Of a DNA stretch of 64,000 bases, positions 23,259 to 34,003 are shown in pieces. This DNA is from Henriciella sp. Its GTDB lineage: Bacteria > Pseudomonadota > Alphaproteobacteria > Caulobacterales > Hyphomonadaceae. The stretch is taken from the NCBI GenBank assembly GCA_030066975.1, contig JASJAO010000014.1, positions 1-64,000 of the forward strand, written 5' to 3'. A program made the position numbers and the translations under genes. How positions within the stretch are numbered: the stretch's first letter is position 1; each line of letters starts with the position of its first letter. The notes under the pieces were generated by a model, which did no database searches, was not told the DNA's origin, and was given only the letters and a program-made list of their open reading frames with translations.

Positions 23259-24905
23259 ATGACCAAAGGACTTCGCGCGCAAGAAAGCACGCTATCCGAT
23301 TTGTTGCGTCCTGGGCTCGAGCTGGCCATGCCGCCCTATCAACGCAGCTATTCCTGGGACAAGGACGAAGTCAACGATCTGCTGAATGATCTGAACCAGG
23401 CGTGTGAAACCGGTATGGCCCACTTCATGGGGGCCATCGTACTCGTACGGGAAAAAGAAGGCCGATTTCTGATTGTGGACGGTCAGCAGCGTTTGACCAC
23501 TTTAACCATTCTGCTTGCTGTGTTGCGAGATCTGGAAACCGATCCGGTTCGCGCTGACGCCATCCATCAGCTTATCGCCGACAGCGATGGTGAAAACGGC
23601 GACGCAACGAAAGCCTGGCGCATCTCCCTCAACCACATTGATGGCCCTTATTTCCGTGAGGCGATTCAAACGCGCGGTGCGACGCTTCAAACCGATATCG
23701 ACGCGAATGAGAGCGAAAGTCAGGTCCGTATGGCGTCGAACATGCAGATCTTGCGGTCGGCGATGCAGAAACTGGGGCCAGACCTCCAACGCAAGATGGT
23801 GGAGACGATTATTCAGAATTTACTGCTTGTCCGGGTTGTGGTCGAAGATTGGGACGGCGGCTACAATGTGTTCCGCGTCCTGAACACGCGCGGCAAAGCG
23901 CCAAACAGTCATGACATTATCAAGACCGACTTGCTGGAGCGGTCTAATCTCAGCCTCGCCGACGCGAACACGTTTTCAAAACAATGGTCGGAGCATGAAG
24001 CCCGGCTTGGCGGCTCCCCCTTTGATGACCTGCTCAACCAGATCCGCGTCTTGTACAATCGCAATTCCAGTTCCGACCCTTCCGGATTTCGAAAAGCCGT
24101 CCTCGGCAAGACGAAAGCACGTGATTTCCTCGCGAAGGAGTTGCCCGCTTATGTCGACGCCTATGTGACCATATCGAAAGCCGAAGTTGATTTCGGGGAT
24201 CTGACGGAAGCTGTGAAAGTACCGCTCAATCATTTGCGGCTGATCGATCATCAGCTTTGGCGAGCCCCCGCTTTGCGTTTTCTGGTCACTCATGATGGCA
24301 ACCCACAAACCGCACTGGACTTTTTTACGCTGCTCGAGCGATTTGCCTATGCTATGATGCTGGTGGTGACCGATCGCAAGCAAAGGCTCAGGCGCTATGG
24401 CCGTATTGCGGATTCAACCGACAACCTGTCAGCACTCCTTTCACCGAAAGGGCCACTGTCTCTGTCGCGAGATGAGAAACGGAAAATGGAAGCGCGCTTG
24501 CTCGGACGGTTTGGGTCGTTCAGCCAGAGACGCGCCATCGCCCTGCGCCTGAACGCGGCGATTGATGGCGGCAAGCCGCTCGGCCCCGACAATGGCGCGA
24601 CGGTTGAACATGTTCTGCCACGAAACCTGCCGGAAGACTCAACCTGGTCAAACTCCTGGCCATCTTCGCTGCAGCATCGCGAACTCAGCGAGACGATCGG
24701 TAACTTTGTGCTGCTATCCCAGAAGTCCAACCAGAAGGCGGACAATGGGTCGTTTGAGCAGAAGAAAGCGCTCTACTTTGCCAACGGCACGCCTGAATAC
24801 GCTTTAACCCGTGATCTGGAAACCAAGGTGGCTTGGACGCCCGAGATTGTAAGGACGCGCACAAAGCAATTGGCGGAAATACTGGCGCGTGCCTGGGATC
24901 TCTAA
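23259..24905 (+). CDS. DUF262-DUF1524 protein (GmrSD-like type IV restriction enzyme)
   Basis: A 548-residue fusion. The N-terminal DUF262 domain has PPYQRSYSWDKDEV and the nucleotide-binding/hydrolysis motif LIVDGQQRLTTLTIL (DGQQR, about residues 74-78); the C-terminal DUF1524 domain has an HNH-type nuclease signature, GATVEHVLPRN followed by IGNFVLLSQKSNQKADN. This is the composition of GmrSD, which cleaves DNA with sugar-modified hydroxymethylcytosine, so an anti-phage restriction role is likely though the target modification is unknown. ATG 23259 is preferred; GTG 23241 is an alternative. No methyltransferase lies nearby, as expected for type IV systems. Confidence 0.85.
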   Translation: MTKGLRAQESTLSDLLRPGLELAMPPYQRSYSWDKDEVNDLLNDLNQACETGMAHFMGAIVLVREKEGRFLIVDGQQRLTTLTILLAVLRDLETDPVRADAIHQLIADSDGENGDATKAWRISLNHIDGPYFREAIQTRGATLQTDIDANESESQVRMASNMQILRSAMQKLGPDLQRKMVETIIQNLLLVRVVVEDWDGGYNVFRVLNTRGKAPNSHDIIKTDLLERSNLSLADANTFSKQWSEHEARLGGSPFDDLLNQIRVLYNRNSSSDPSGFRKAVLGKTKARDFLAKELPAYVDAYVTISKAEVDFGDLTEAVKVPLNHLRLIDHQLWRAPALRFLVTHDGNPQTALDFFTLLERFAYAMMLVVTDRKQRLRRYGRIADSTDNLSALLSPKGPLSLSRDEKRKMEARLLGRFGSFSQRRAIALRLNAAIDGGKPLGPDNGATVEHVLPRNLPEDSTWSNSWPSSLQHRELSETIGNFVLLSQKSNQKADNGSFEQKKALYFANGTPEYALTRDLETKVAWTPEIVRTRTKQLAEILARAWDL

Positions 24906-24919
24906 ATCACAGCACCGTC

Positions 24920-25540
24920 TTACGACGTCTCAAGAGACTGCCCGGAGCGAAGAACCGCCAGTCGGTCTGCCATTTTGCGTGCATCGCTGATTGCGAGGTC
25001 CAGGTCTCTCAGGGAATCCTGAGCCGGCATAAGGTCGAAGCTGCCTTCAGCGGCGACGCTTTGCAGGGCTTCTACAAAACTCGATCGTGCCTTCTGCGCG
25101 GTTACAAGACATGTCTCGTAGCTCATCACATCAGAGCGCCGGATGGTCTCTGCCGCGGTCGGCTCAGCAAGAAAGGCCGACGCTTCCGCAGTAACCGCGG
25201 CCAGTCCCTCAGCGGCAAGCCGGACATCGCTATCGATTTCCACGAGCTGCGATTCCGGCGTTGGAATATCGGCTTGAATCTGTTCGAGATAGGAATTTGC
25301 AGGCTTTTCTTCGCCCGACATACCATCCATCAGAACCTTCGCCAGGTCGGCTATGCCATTGGACGGCTTGACCCAGTTCTCTTCCTTTGCGGAGCGAACA
25401 TAGGCGTCGCTTGCGGCTCTGAGGTCTGACTGCTCAGCCGATAAATTGGTTTCAACAATCGCGGTACCCGGAATCATGGAAACCGTCGCGCAACCTGAAA
25501 CAGCAACCATAGAAAAAAGTGACAAAATCACTTTACGCAT
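24920..25540 (-). CDS. lipoprotein, unknown function
   Basis: A 206-residue lipoprotein with lipobox VSGC (Cys17). The mature sequence is largely helical and acidic with Ala/Glu-rich segments (residues 100-190), suggesting a helical bundle. No family recognised. It is convergent with the GmrSD-like gene (14-bp gap) and divergent from the prolyl iminopeptidase gene. Confidence 0.7.
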   Translation of the reverse strand: MRKVILSLFSMVAVSGCATVSMIPGTAIVETNLSAEQSDLRAASDAYVRSAKEENWVKPSNGIADLAKVLMDGMSGEEKPANSYLEQIQADIPTPESQLVEIDSDVRLAAEGLAAVTAEASAFLAEPTAAETIRRSDVMSYETCLVTAQKARSSFVEALQSVAAEGSFDLMPAQDSLRDLDLAISDARKMADRLAVLRSGQSLETS

Positions 25541-25667
25541 GGGCCAATCCCGCCAGTTAAAACTCCCTCACCTGTAATATCTCATACAGATGAGAATTTC
25601 GCCGTCCATACCCTTTATTCATAAGTTAAGTGTCGATAGGTGAAGAGGTCGTGAACAAAGGCAAAAA

Positions 25668-26624
25668 ATGCTTAAATTGTATGCACCCGTGGATGTGAGG
25701 CGCAGCGGCTTTCTGCGTGTGTCCGACCTGCACGAAATCTATTGGGAAGAATCGGGTAATCCGAACGGGCTGCCGGTCATTGCTCTGCACGGTGGCCCGG
25801 GTGGTGGCTCCAGCCCTGAAATGCGCCGCTTTTTCGACCCGCTGGTCTATCGCATTATCCTGATCGACCAACGCGGCTGCGGAAAGTCGACGCCGTATTC
25901 AGAGCTTGAGGACAACACGACCTGGACTCTGATCGACGACATGGAAACCGTCCGCAAGATGCTGGGCATCGACAAGTGGATCATCTTCGGTGGATCTTGG
26001 GGGTCAACGCTCGCTTTGTCTTATGCAGTGACCCACAAGGCCCACACGATTGGCCTGATCTTACGAGGCATCTTCCTGATTACCGAAGCTGAGATTCAAT
26101 GGTTCTATCAGTCCGGAGCTAGTCAACTCTTTCCCGACGCCTATGACCGATACATTGCGCCAATCCCGGAAGCGGAACGAGGGGATCTCTTGAATGCGTT
26201 CTATCGACGCTTGACCGGTCCAGATCAGGATGAACGGTTGAAGGCTGCGCGGGCCTGGGCCTGCTGGGAAGGGGAAACGATTACGATTCAGGGCCCGATG
26301 AGCCGTCCCAAACGGTTCGAGGAAGCCAGCTTCGCTGACGCCTTTGCCCGCATTGAATGCCACTACTTCGTTAATAAGGGCTTCTTTCCAAGAGACAGGT
26401 GGCTATTGGAACAGGCGGAACAACATCTTCAGGACATACCCGGCATCATCGTCCATGGCCGATATGATGTGGTTACGCCTCTGGCGTCTGCCTGGGCACT
26501 TAAGAAAGTCTGGCGCGAGGCTGAGCTCCACATCGTCTCAGGCGCTGGCCACTCCAGCCTTGAACCTGGCATTGTCGACAAACTGATCCGGGCCACACGA
26601 GATTTCGGACGCCGCTTCGGCTAA
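25668..26624 (+). CDS. pip: prolyl iminopeptidase
   Basis: A 318-residue alpha/beta hydrolase of peptidase family S33. It shows the oxyanion-hole HGGPGGGSSPEM, the family motif DQRGCGKSTP, the nucleophile elbow GGSWGSTLAL (Ser), HGRYDVVTP with the catalytic Asp, and GAGHSS with the catalytic His. It releases N-terminal proline from peptides in the cytoplasm. ATG 25668 follows a short AAAGGCAAAA ribosome binding region. Confidence 0.95.
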   Translation: MLKLYAPVDVRRSGFLRVSDLHEIYWEESGNPNGLPVIALHGGPGGGSSPEMRRFFDPLVYRIILIDQRGCGKSTPYSELEDNTTWTLIDDMETVRKMLGIDKWIIFGGSWGSTLALSYAVTHKAHTIGLILRGIFLITEAEIQWFYQSGASQLFPDAYDRYIAPIPEAERGDLLNAFYRRLTGPDQDERLKAARAWACWEGETITIQGPMSRPKRFEEASFADAFARIECHYFVNKGFFPRDRWLLEQAEQHLQDIPGIIVHGRYDVVTPLASAWALKKVWREAELHIVSGAGHSSLEPGIVDKLIRATRDFGRRFG

Positions 26625-26633
26625 TGCGGACCC

Positions 26634-28070
26634 TTAGCTATTAGGGCCCAGCAGTGCTGTCAGAAAGTCTGGCAGATACACGCCATACTGATCCTGGATT
26701 TTGTCGAGGAAACCAAAGAGCAATACGATCGAGATGAAGGCCGGCACGAACCAACGGATCAGGAAACGCCACAGATTCATGACATTGCCTTCCCCGAACT
26801 CAGTTGTCAGCATGTTTCGGCTGAGGATCCATCCGGCAAAAACCGCTACCAGCAATCCGCCGAGCGGCAACAGCAAGCCTTCCGTCATAAAGTCAACAAA
26901 GTCGAGATACTCAGTTTTGAGGTCGACCGCCGCGCCCGTTGCGGGATCGATGACCGGATTGGTTGAAAATATATAGCCAGCACCGATCATGAAAAGCACA
27001 AAGCCAACGCCGGTGGCTGCACCCATCCTGGTGACCCCTTGTCGCTCTTCCAACCAGGAAACCCCGACCTCCATCAAGGAGATTGACGATGTGAAGGCCG
27101 CAAATAGCGCCAGTCCAAAGAAGGTTGTCGCTAGGATGGTCCCTGCGATCCCGGTGATATCACCGAATGCAACCGGCATGGAGATGAAGAATAGACCCGG
27201 GCCGCCAGCTTCATTCAAACCTGCGGCGAAAACGATTGGGAATATTGCAAATCCAGCGATTAGAGCCACGAATGTGTCGGCGCTCACCACGATGGCGGAA
27301 GAGCGCGGGATGTCTGTATCTTTCGACAGGTACGCCCCATAGGTGACCATCAAACCGACACCGACGCCGATAGAAAAGAAGGCCTGGCCCAAGGCAGATA
27401 GGAATGTCTTAAAGCCAACATCTTCCCATTTTGGCTCAAACAGGAAAGCTGCGGTCTTGGCGAAATCACCTTGCGTGACGGCGTAAATGACGACCCCAAT
27501 CAACATGATGAAAAACAGCGGCATTAGAATGGTGGCCGCGCGCTCTAGACCACCTTTCACACCGCGACCAACAACGAAAATGTTGGCGAGCAGGAACAAG
27601 AACAGCAGGGTCAAAATATAGAACCTGTTCGACACGGTTCCCGCGAAATTCTGAAACGACGATGCTGCATCCATGCCCGCAAAAGTGCCCTGCGCCGCCT
27701 GCAGTAAAAATGCCAGCAACCAGACTGAAATCACCATATAGAATGTCAGAATGAAGAAGGCGGTGAGCGAGCCGACCCATGTCGCGATCCCCCAATACTG
27801 GGTTTTGCCTTCAGCCCGCGCGAGAGACTGCACGCCCTCAATTGCCGACTTGCCCGATTTACGCCCCATCCCATACTCAGCCATGAGTAGGGGCAAGCCA
27901 ATGAACAACACACATAGCAGATAAATGACGATGAACGCGCCGCCGCCATTTTCGCCAGCGGTATAAGGAAAACGCCAGAAATTACCGAGCCCGACGGAGG
28001 ACCCGACGGCCGCCATAATGAACCCGAACCGCGACCCCCACGTATCCGTCTTGCGACCTATCGCATCCAT
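26634..28070 (-). CDS. sodium-dependent transporter of the NSS (SNF) family
   Basis: A 478-residue protein with about 12 membrane helices. The first helix carries the family hallmark GSSVGLGNFWRFPYTAGENGGGAF, in which Gly/Asn residues form the Na+ and substrate sites as in LeuT. It probably imports an amino acid with Na+. The substrate is undetermined. Convergent with pip (9-bp gap). Confidence 0.93.
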   Translation of the reverse strand: MDAIGRKTDTWGSRFGFIMAAVGSSVGLGNFWRFPYTAGENGGGAFIVIYLLCVLFIGLPLLMAEYGMGRKSGKSAIEGVQSLARAEGKTQYWGIATWVGSLTAFFILTFYMVISVWLLAFLLQAAQGTFAGMDAASSFQNFAGTVSNRFYILTLLFLFLLANIFVVGRGVKGGLERAATILMPLFFIMLIGVVIYAVTQGDFAKTAAFLFEPKWEDVGFKTFLSALGQAFFSIGVGVGLMVTYGAYLSKDTDIPRSSAIVVSADTFVALIAGFAIFPIVFAAGLNEAGGPGLFFISMPVAFGDITGIAGTILATTFFGLALFAAFTSSISLMEVGVSWLEERQGVTRMGAATGVGFVLFMIGAGYIFSTNPVIDPATGAAVDLKTEYLDFVDFMTEGLLLPLGGLLVAVFAGWILSRNMLTTEFGEGNVMNLWRFLIRWFVPAFISIVLLFGFLDKIQDQYGVYLPDFLTALLGPNS

Positions 28071-28162
28071 GCCATTTCTCTCCCAGAGGTATTATCTTCG
28101 CCGGACACTAGTCAGCGCGAAACAAAAATCAACGCGCAGGCCCACATGGAGGCATGATCGTC

Positions 28163-29323
28163 CTATTTGCCGTGAAGCGCTTCATCGCGCCCGAGATGCA
28201 CGGCGCACACAAGGCCAAAACAACCCGCCGTCGTAAGCATCACTGTCCCCCCATAGGACAGAAGCGGCAGTGGAACACCGACCACCGGGAGCAATCCTAG
28301 CACCATGGCAACGTTGAACAGAATGTAGAAGGCAACTGTCGCCACCGCACCTACGGCGGCAAATCGTCCAAACAGGCTCGCCGCACGCATCGCGATCACC
28401 ATGCCCATACCCAGGATCAACATCCACAATAAGAGCACGCCGCTGGTCGCCAGAAAGCCGAACTCTTCGGCGACCACGGTCAGAATGAAGTCCGTGTGCT
28501 GTTCCGGAATATAGTCGAGCTGCGACTGCGTACCTTCCATATAGCCTTTGCCTGTCCAGCCCCCCGAGCCGATGGCAATCTTCGCCTGTTCAATCTGATA
28601 GCCGTCATCCATGACATTGACCGATTGCCCCGTCAGCTGGGCAAGATAGGTATCAACGCGCTCGCGCTGATAATCCTGCAACACAAACATGTAGACAAGC
28701 GGCACGCTGGCCACCGCGATGGCTGCCACTGAAAAGATCACGCGCTTATAGAGCCCGCCAAGAAAGATCAGGACCCCGCCGGAAGCAAACAAAGCCAGCG
28801 TCGTGCCGAAATCAGGCTGTCGAAAGATCAGGGCCGCCGGGACGAGGATGAGGATCAGCGCGGGAAAGTGAATCAAGAATCCGCCTGAGCTGTCATTCCA
28901 GTGCTTGTGATAGTACGCTGCGAGCGCGAGCGTCAGCGTGACTTTCATAAACTCAGAGGGCTGGACCGCAATCGGACCGATCTGCAGCCAGCGCTGTGCA
29001 CCTCCGCCGGTTACCCCAAAAAACTCAACCGCAATCAGAAGGATGACTGTGACCAGATAAGCTGGCCAGGCCAGTTTCAGCCACACACTCAATGGAACCA
29101 AGCCCACAAAAATCAGCACCAGGAGCGCTGCTGTGAGACGGGTGGCCTGTCGCATCGGCAGGTCGGCCTCGGCGGGGTTGGTAAATGTCGCCGAATAGAG
29201 CGTCGCGACACCGATCACGGCCATGCCACAAATCAGCAGGATCAAGCCCCAAGGCAGGGACGTAAAACTGGAAAACAATGTCCGGCGGCTAAAGTTCAAT
29301 CCGCTTGCGCCCGCTGTCGCCAT
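28163..29323 (-). CDS. rodA: rod-shape peptidoglycan polymerase RodA
   Basis: A 386-residue SEDS-family glycosyltransferase with about ten membrane helices. Typical segments are GGAQRWLQIGPIAVQPSEFMKV, FRQPDFGTTLALF with the essential Asp, IEQAKIAIGSGGWTGKGYMEGTQSQLDYIPEQHTDFI and the C-terminal LPVVGVPLPLLSYGGT. It polymerises glycan strands with its partner PBP2, encoded immediately upstream (2-bp gap). Last gene of the mreB-mreC-mreD-mrdA-rodA cluster. Confidence 0.96.
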   Translation of the reverse strand: MATAGASGLNFSRRTLFSSFTSLPWGLILLICGMAVIGVATLYSATFTNPAEADLPMRQATRLTAALLVLIFVGLVPLSVWLKLAWPAYLVTVILLIAVEFFGVTGGGAQRWLQIGPIAVQPSEFMKVTLTLALAAYYHKHWNDSSGGFLIHFPALILILVPAALIFRQPDFGTTLALFASGGVLIFLGGLYKRVIFSVAAIAVASVPLVYMFVLQDYQRERVDTYLAQLTGQSVNVMDDGYQIEQAKIAIGSGGWTGKGYMEGTQSQLDYIPEQHTDFILTVVAEEFGFLATSGVLLLWMLILGMGMVIAMRAASLFGRFAAVGAVATVAFYILFNVAMVLGLLPVVGVPLPLLSYGGTVMLTTAGCFGLVCAVHLGRDEALHGK

Positions 29324-29325
29324 AT

Positions 29326-31242
29326 CTACAGCCCCCCGCTGGACGATCCGGAGAGGCGGCTAGCTGTGCGCATGTAATTCGGGGTCCGCCGCGCATCCAT
29401 CTGCATCGCGGCCGCCATAATGTCTCGCGCAATTGGCGCCGCTGTTTTTGATCCACCTTCCCCGTGTTCGACAATCACCGAGATCGCGTATTTCGGATCA
29501 TCATGCGGCGCATAGGCGACAAACAGGGCGTGATCGCGCAGCTTCCGGTCAATGTCGTCACCTTTAAGTATTCCGGTTGCGCGCTCTTCTCTTGAGATCC
29601 GGCGGACTTGCGCCGTTCCGGTTTTTCCCGCAAGGCGCGGCCCGCCCAGACCAAGATCTCCAGACCGCAGGGCCGTTCCGCCCCATTCTGACGTAACGCC
29701 GAACATGCCTGCCTTCATCCGCCGCATAAAGTCCGGATCGAGCGGCTCATCGAACGGAATATCACTTTCCGGACGGGGCCCTTCCCCAATGATTTGCGGT
29801 GAGATGAGGCGCCCCTCCGCGGCAATGCGCGCGGTCATTATCGCAAGCTGAAGCGGCGACGAGGATACCTGTCCCTGGCCGATACCGACGTTGAGGGTTT
29901 CCCCTTCAAACCACGGCTCACCCCGCGCTTGAAGCTTCCAGGCATTATCCGGCACCACGCCGCTGCGCCCTCCATGCAAGCCAAGATCCCAGCGCTGCCC
30001 GAACCCGAACTTACGCGATGTTTCCGCCAGCTTCTCAATTCCAACCCGCTTGGCCACTTCGTAGAAATAGACGTCGCATGACCCTTTGATGGCCGAGTGC
30101 ATGTCGACAGAGCCGTGCCCCTCTTTTTTCCAGCAATGCCAGGTATTGTTGCCAAACCGGTAGTGGCCGGGGCAGTAAACGCGCTCGCGTGGATCAATGA
30201 CACCCGCCTCCAAGGCAGCAGTCGCCACCACCATCTTATAGGTAGACCCGGGCGGGTAAGTCCCATCATAAGCCTTATGATACAGCGGTGAACGGTCATT
30301 GAACCGCAAAAGATCATAATCTGCCTGGCTGATCCCGTTGACGAAATCGTTGGGATCAAACGCCGGGGTCGACACGAAGGCAAGAATGTCGCCGGTTTCA
30401 ATATCCATGACGACGGCCGCGCCACTCTCGGTTCCAAAGCGATCGATCGCCACCTTCTGAAGTTCTGCATCGACGGTTAGATGCAAGTCGCGGCCGGGCT
30501 TTGGTGCGGTATCGTCACTCGGTAGCTCTCGAATGATACGACCAGCTGCATTGGATTCGACGCGCCGCCAGCCCGGCTCACCGCGCAACCATTCCTCTGC
30601 AAATCGCTCAACGCCCGAGCGGCCGGTTCGCATATCCGGATGCTTGAACAGGCGGCGTAAAGCGTTTCCTTCATCGCTGCTCACGTCCGCTGTCAGCCGT
30701 GTCATGTCATCCTGGCTCGCGCGCGCGACATAGCCGAGCACATGCGCAAAATCCCGTCCACGAGGGTAGGACCGCGTCTGCGCCATCTCGACCACAAGTC
30801 CGGGAATGTCAGGCGCGCGCAAAGACAGTTTCGCGAAGTCTTCGTAGGATAGCTCCCGCGCCACAATGGTCGGCTCGAACGCCGCGCGCCGGGACGCCGT
30901 GCGCACGATAAGCTCCTGCAACTCTTCCGATAGTTCGATATGCTTTGCGACTTCCCGCAATGTTGCTGCGACATCATTGGTCTGCTCTCTGACAATGGAC
31001 GCACGGCCCGCCTGCCTGTGAGATGCAAGGGGGCGCCCGAACCGATCCAGAATCTGCCCCCGCAAGGGCGGCGCAAGAATGGAGCGGATGCCGTTTTCCT
31101 TCGCCGCCGTCTGGTATTTTTCGCCGTTGAGGATTTGAAGCTGAAACAGGCGCGCAATCAGGCCACCAAACAGCGCGCTCCCTCCCGCGGCAGCGATCAG
31201 CGCGCGGCGTGAAAACAAGGCGTCGACTTGTCGGTTGATCAT
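29326..31242 (-). CDS. mrdA: penicillin-binding protein 2 (elongasome transpeptidase)
   Basis: A 638-residue class B PBP: one N-terminal membrane helix (about 14-33), a dimerisation/pedestal domain starting RGQILDRFGRPLA, and the transpeptidase domain with the SxxK nucleophile STYK (Ser333, Lys336), SCD at 388-390 (SxN/D motif) and LAGKTGTAQV (KTG). Cys357 and Cys370 flank an inserted loop before the second motif. It cross-links glycan strands made by RodA during lateral growth. The start overlaps the mreD stop by 4 bp. Confidence 0.96.
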   Translation of the reverse strand: MINRQVDALFSRRALIAAAGGSALFGGLIARLFQLQILNGEKYQTAAKENGIRSILAPPLRGQILDRFGRPLASHRQAGRASIVREQTNDVAATLREVAKHIELSEELQELIVRTASRRAAFEPTIVARELSYEDFAKLSLRAPDIPGLVVEMAQTRSYPRGRDFAHVLGYVARASQDDMTRLTADVSSDEGNALRRLFKHPDMRTGRSGVERFAEEWLRGEPGWRRVESNAAGRIIRELPSDDTAPKPGRDLHLTVDAELQKVAIDRFGTESGAAVVMDIETGDILAFVSTPAFDPNDFVNGISQADYDLLRFNDRSPLYHKAYDGTYPPGSTYKMVVATAALEAGVIDPRERVYCPGHYRFGNNTWHCWKKEGHGSVDMHSAIKGSCDVYFYEVAKRVGIEKLAETSRKFGFGQRWDLGLHGGRSGVVPDNAWKLQARGEPWFEGETLNVGIGQGQVSSSPLQLAIMTARIAAEGRLISPQIIGEGPRPESDIPFDEPLDPDFMRRMKAGMFGVTSEWGGTALRSGDLGLGGPRLAGKTGTAQVRRISREERATGILKGDDIDRKLRDHALFVAYAPHDDPKYAISVIVEHGEGGSKTAAPIARDIMAAAMQMDARRTPNYMRTASRLSGSSSGGL

Positions 31243-31793
31243 AGCATCGCCTCCCGGCCTGCAGCCGCGCGAACGCCCAGATCGAATACAGGTGCGACAA
31301 TCATCTGAACAAACATGGTTGCCAGAAAAGACGCGAACAGTGGCATAAATCTAACCACATGGTTTGATGATAGACTGGCAAGCAGCCAGACTATGATGAT
31401 GCCCATAAACAAAATCAGAATGGGCAGACCATAGCTCACACCGGGCGAACGTTCGGCATCAAATGCCTGATATAATCCCGCCTTGAGGCCATAGGTCGCG
31501 AGATTGACCAGCGCGAAACTGCCGAGGGGCGCAGAGGCGGTCACATCTTGCGCGAAGCCGAACAGGATCAGAACCAACATCGGCGAAAAGCCGAGACCTG
31601 CTCTGCCCCAGCCTATTGCGGCAATCAGCGCCATATATGGCCAGCTTACAGTGGTTCCGAAAAAGACGTTTGGCGTCAGGCCCATAAGTCCGACGATACC
31701 GACCAAAACTGTGCCGACCGCTAGGCGCAGTCGCGGACGCGCCTTCGTCCACCAGCGCGCGATCATCGACAAAGGCGCTATCGCCCTGCTCAA
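31239..31793 (-). CDS. mreD: rod-shape-determining protein MreD
   Basis: A 184-residue inner-membrane protein with five or six helices and the MreD pattern (long hydrophobic spans, a central FGFAQDVTASAPLGSFALVNLATYGL segment with the family's Asp and Gly residues). It is longer than average at its N terminus by a short cytoplasmic stretch. It works with MreC and PBP2 in the elongasome. Overlaps mrdA and mreC by 4 bp at each end, implying translational coupling. Confidence 0.9.
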   Translation of the reverse strand: MSRAIAPLSMIARWWTKARPRLRLAVGTVLVGIVGLMGLTPNVFFGTTVSWPYMALIAAIGWGRAGLGFSPMLVLILFGFAQDVTASAPLGSFALVNLATYGLKAGLYQAFDAERSPGVSYGLPILILFMGIIIVWLLASLSSNHVVRFMPLFASFLATMFVQMIVAPVFDLGVRAAAGREAML

Positions 31794-32674
31794 GGCTGAC
31801 CTCCGCTAGATGCCGTGGAGGTCAGTTCTGCTTCGTTGGGTTCGACTGTCTCACCAAGTGAATCAAGCGCTTCAGGTGCCGGTATCAGCGGTGATTTTTT
31901 CAGCCGCACATACCCGAGTTGTCCTTTGGACATGGCGAGATCCACTTTCAAGTCATTGCCCTGCCCCTGAACGGTACCGACAACTACGCCTCGCGGAAAC
32001 AAGCCCCCTTCGCCAGATGTCAGAATACGTTCGCCCCGAATGAACGCGCCGGCTTCAGGTTGATCGGTCAGCCGGCCATCACCGTCACGTCCACCAAACA
32101 TGATGGCGCGCAGTCCGCTGGATTCCCCCATGACCGGGACGCGGCTATTAAAATCTGTGATCTTTAGAATGCGCGACGACCGTAGGCCGACCTGCACGAC
32201 GCGGCCAACGAGCCCGCGATCATTCTCAGCAAAATAGCCAACCTCGACACCGTTGACCGAGCCCGCATTAGCCAACAACGCTTCTGCGAAGGGCCCATCT
32301 GCCTCTGCCATAATCCGCGCTGTGACTTCAGCACTGCTCGGCTCACCCTGCATATTCAGAATGTCCTCATACACCTCAAGGCGCTCTGCCATAGACAAGG
32401 CAAGTGCCTCATACTGGGCAAGCTCACGGACCCGCGCCTCAAGTTCAATGATCCGCTGATCCTTGGCGGACGCCCCCGTGATTTGATCAATCAGGCTGGG
32501 TTTGGACATGTGAAATAGCTGATCCGACGCCGCCGTGCGCACCGGTTCGATCTGTTGGCTAAGCCGCGGCGATGTCTGGAGCAACAGCAAGGCAATCAGG
32601 CCTGCAACCGCGATAAAAAAACCATATCGCCGCAGGGGCCGTTTCTTGTATCCCTTGCCGGCAAAGCGTGGCAT
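31790..32674 (-). CDS. mreC: rod-shape-determining protein MreC
   Basis: A 294-residue bitopic protein: basic cytoplasmic N terminus, one membrane helix (about 18-35), a coiled-coil stretch around residues 70-105 and the periplasmic beta domain (VGYFAENDRGLVGRVVQVGLRSSRILKITDFNSRVPV). It links MreB filaments to PBP2 and RodA. Start ATG 32674; it follows mreB after 55 bp on the same strand. Confidence 0.95.
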   Translation of the reverse strand: MPRFAGKGYKKRPLRRYGFFIAVAGLIALLLLQTSPRLSQQIEPVRTAASDQLFHMSKPSLIDQITGASAKDQRIIELEARVRELAQYEALALSMAERLEVYEDILNMQGEPSSAEVTARIMAEADGPFAEALLANAGSVNGVEVGYFAENDRGLVGRVVQVGLRSSRILKITDFNSRVPVMGESSGLRAIMFGGRDGDGRLTDQPEAGAFIRGERILTSGEGGLFPRGVVVGTVQGQGNDLKVDLAMSKGQLGYVRLKKSPLIPAPEALDSLGETVEPNEAELTSTASSGGQP

Positions 32675-32729
32675 GGGCCCTAGTCCTTTTCTTCAATCTG
32701 CTTCTCAGATCTGGGGTGTCTCAACCATA

Positions 32730-33785
<1,056 letters not shown>

Positions 33786-33920
33786 TTACTAAGATGCGGC
33801 CTTTGATGACTACATCTGATACATTCGTTAATTTCCAGCCTTATACCCTAGTGCCGTTTACATCGCCTTAATGCAAGCATGTATCCGCAGATTCGGGTGT
33901 ACTTGCCGTTCCGAATGACG

Positions 33921-33948
33921 AAAACCCCCGTCACCACTGGGACGGGGG
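33921..33948 (-). terminator. intrinsic terminator of leuA
   Basis: Arms CCCCCGTC (33925-33932) and GACGGGGG (33941-33948) form an 8-bp stem with an eight-base loop. On the minus strand the stem is followed by TTTT (33921-33924), and leuA ends 55 bp upstream, so this fits the 3' end of leuA. Confidence 0.8.
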
Positions 33949-34003
33949 CAGATATACTATGAAAAAGTGATTCGTTTTGAGAACGGATCGTTCTTTATGC
34001 TTT

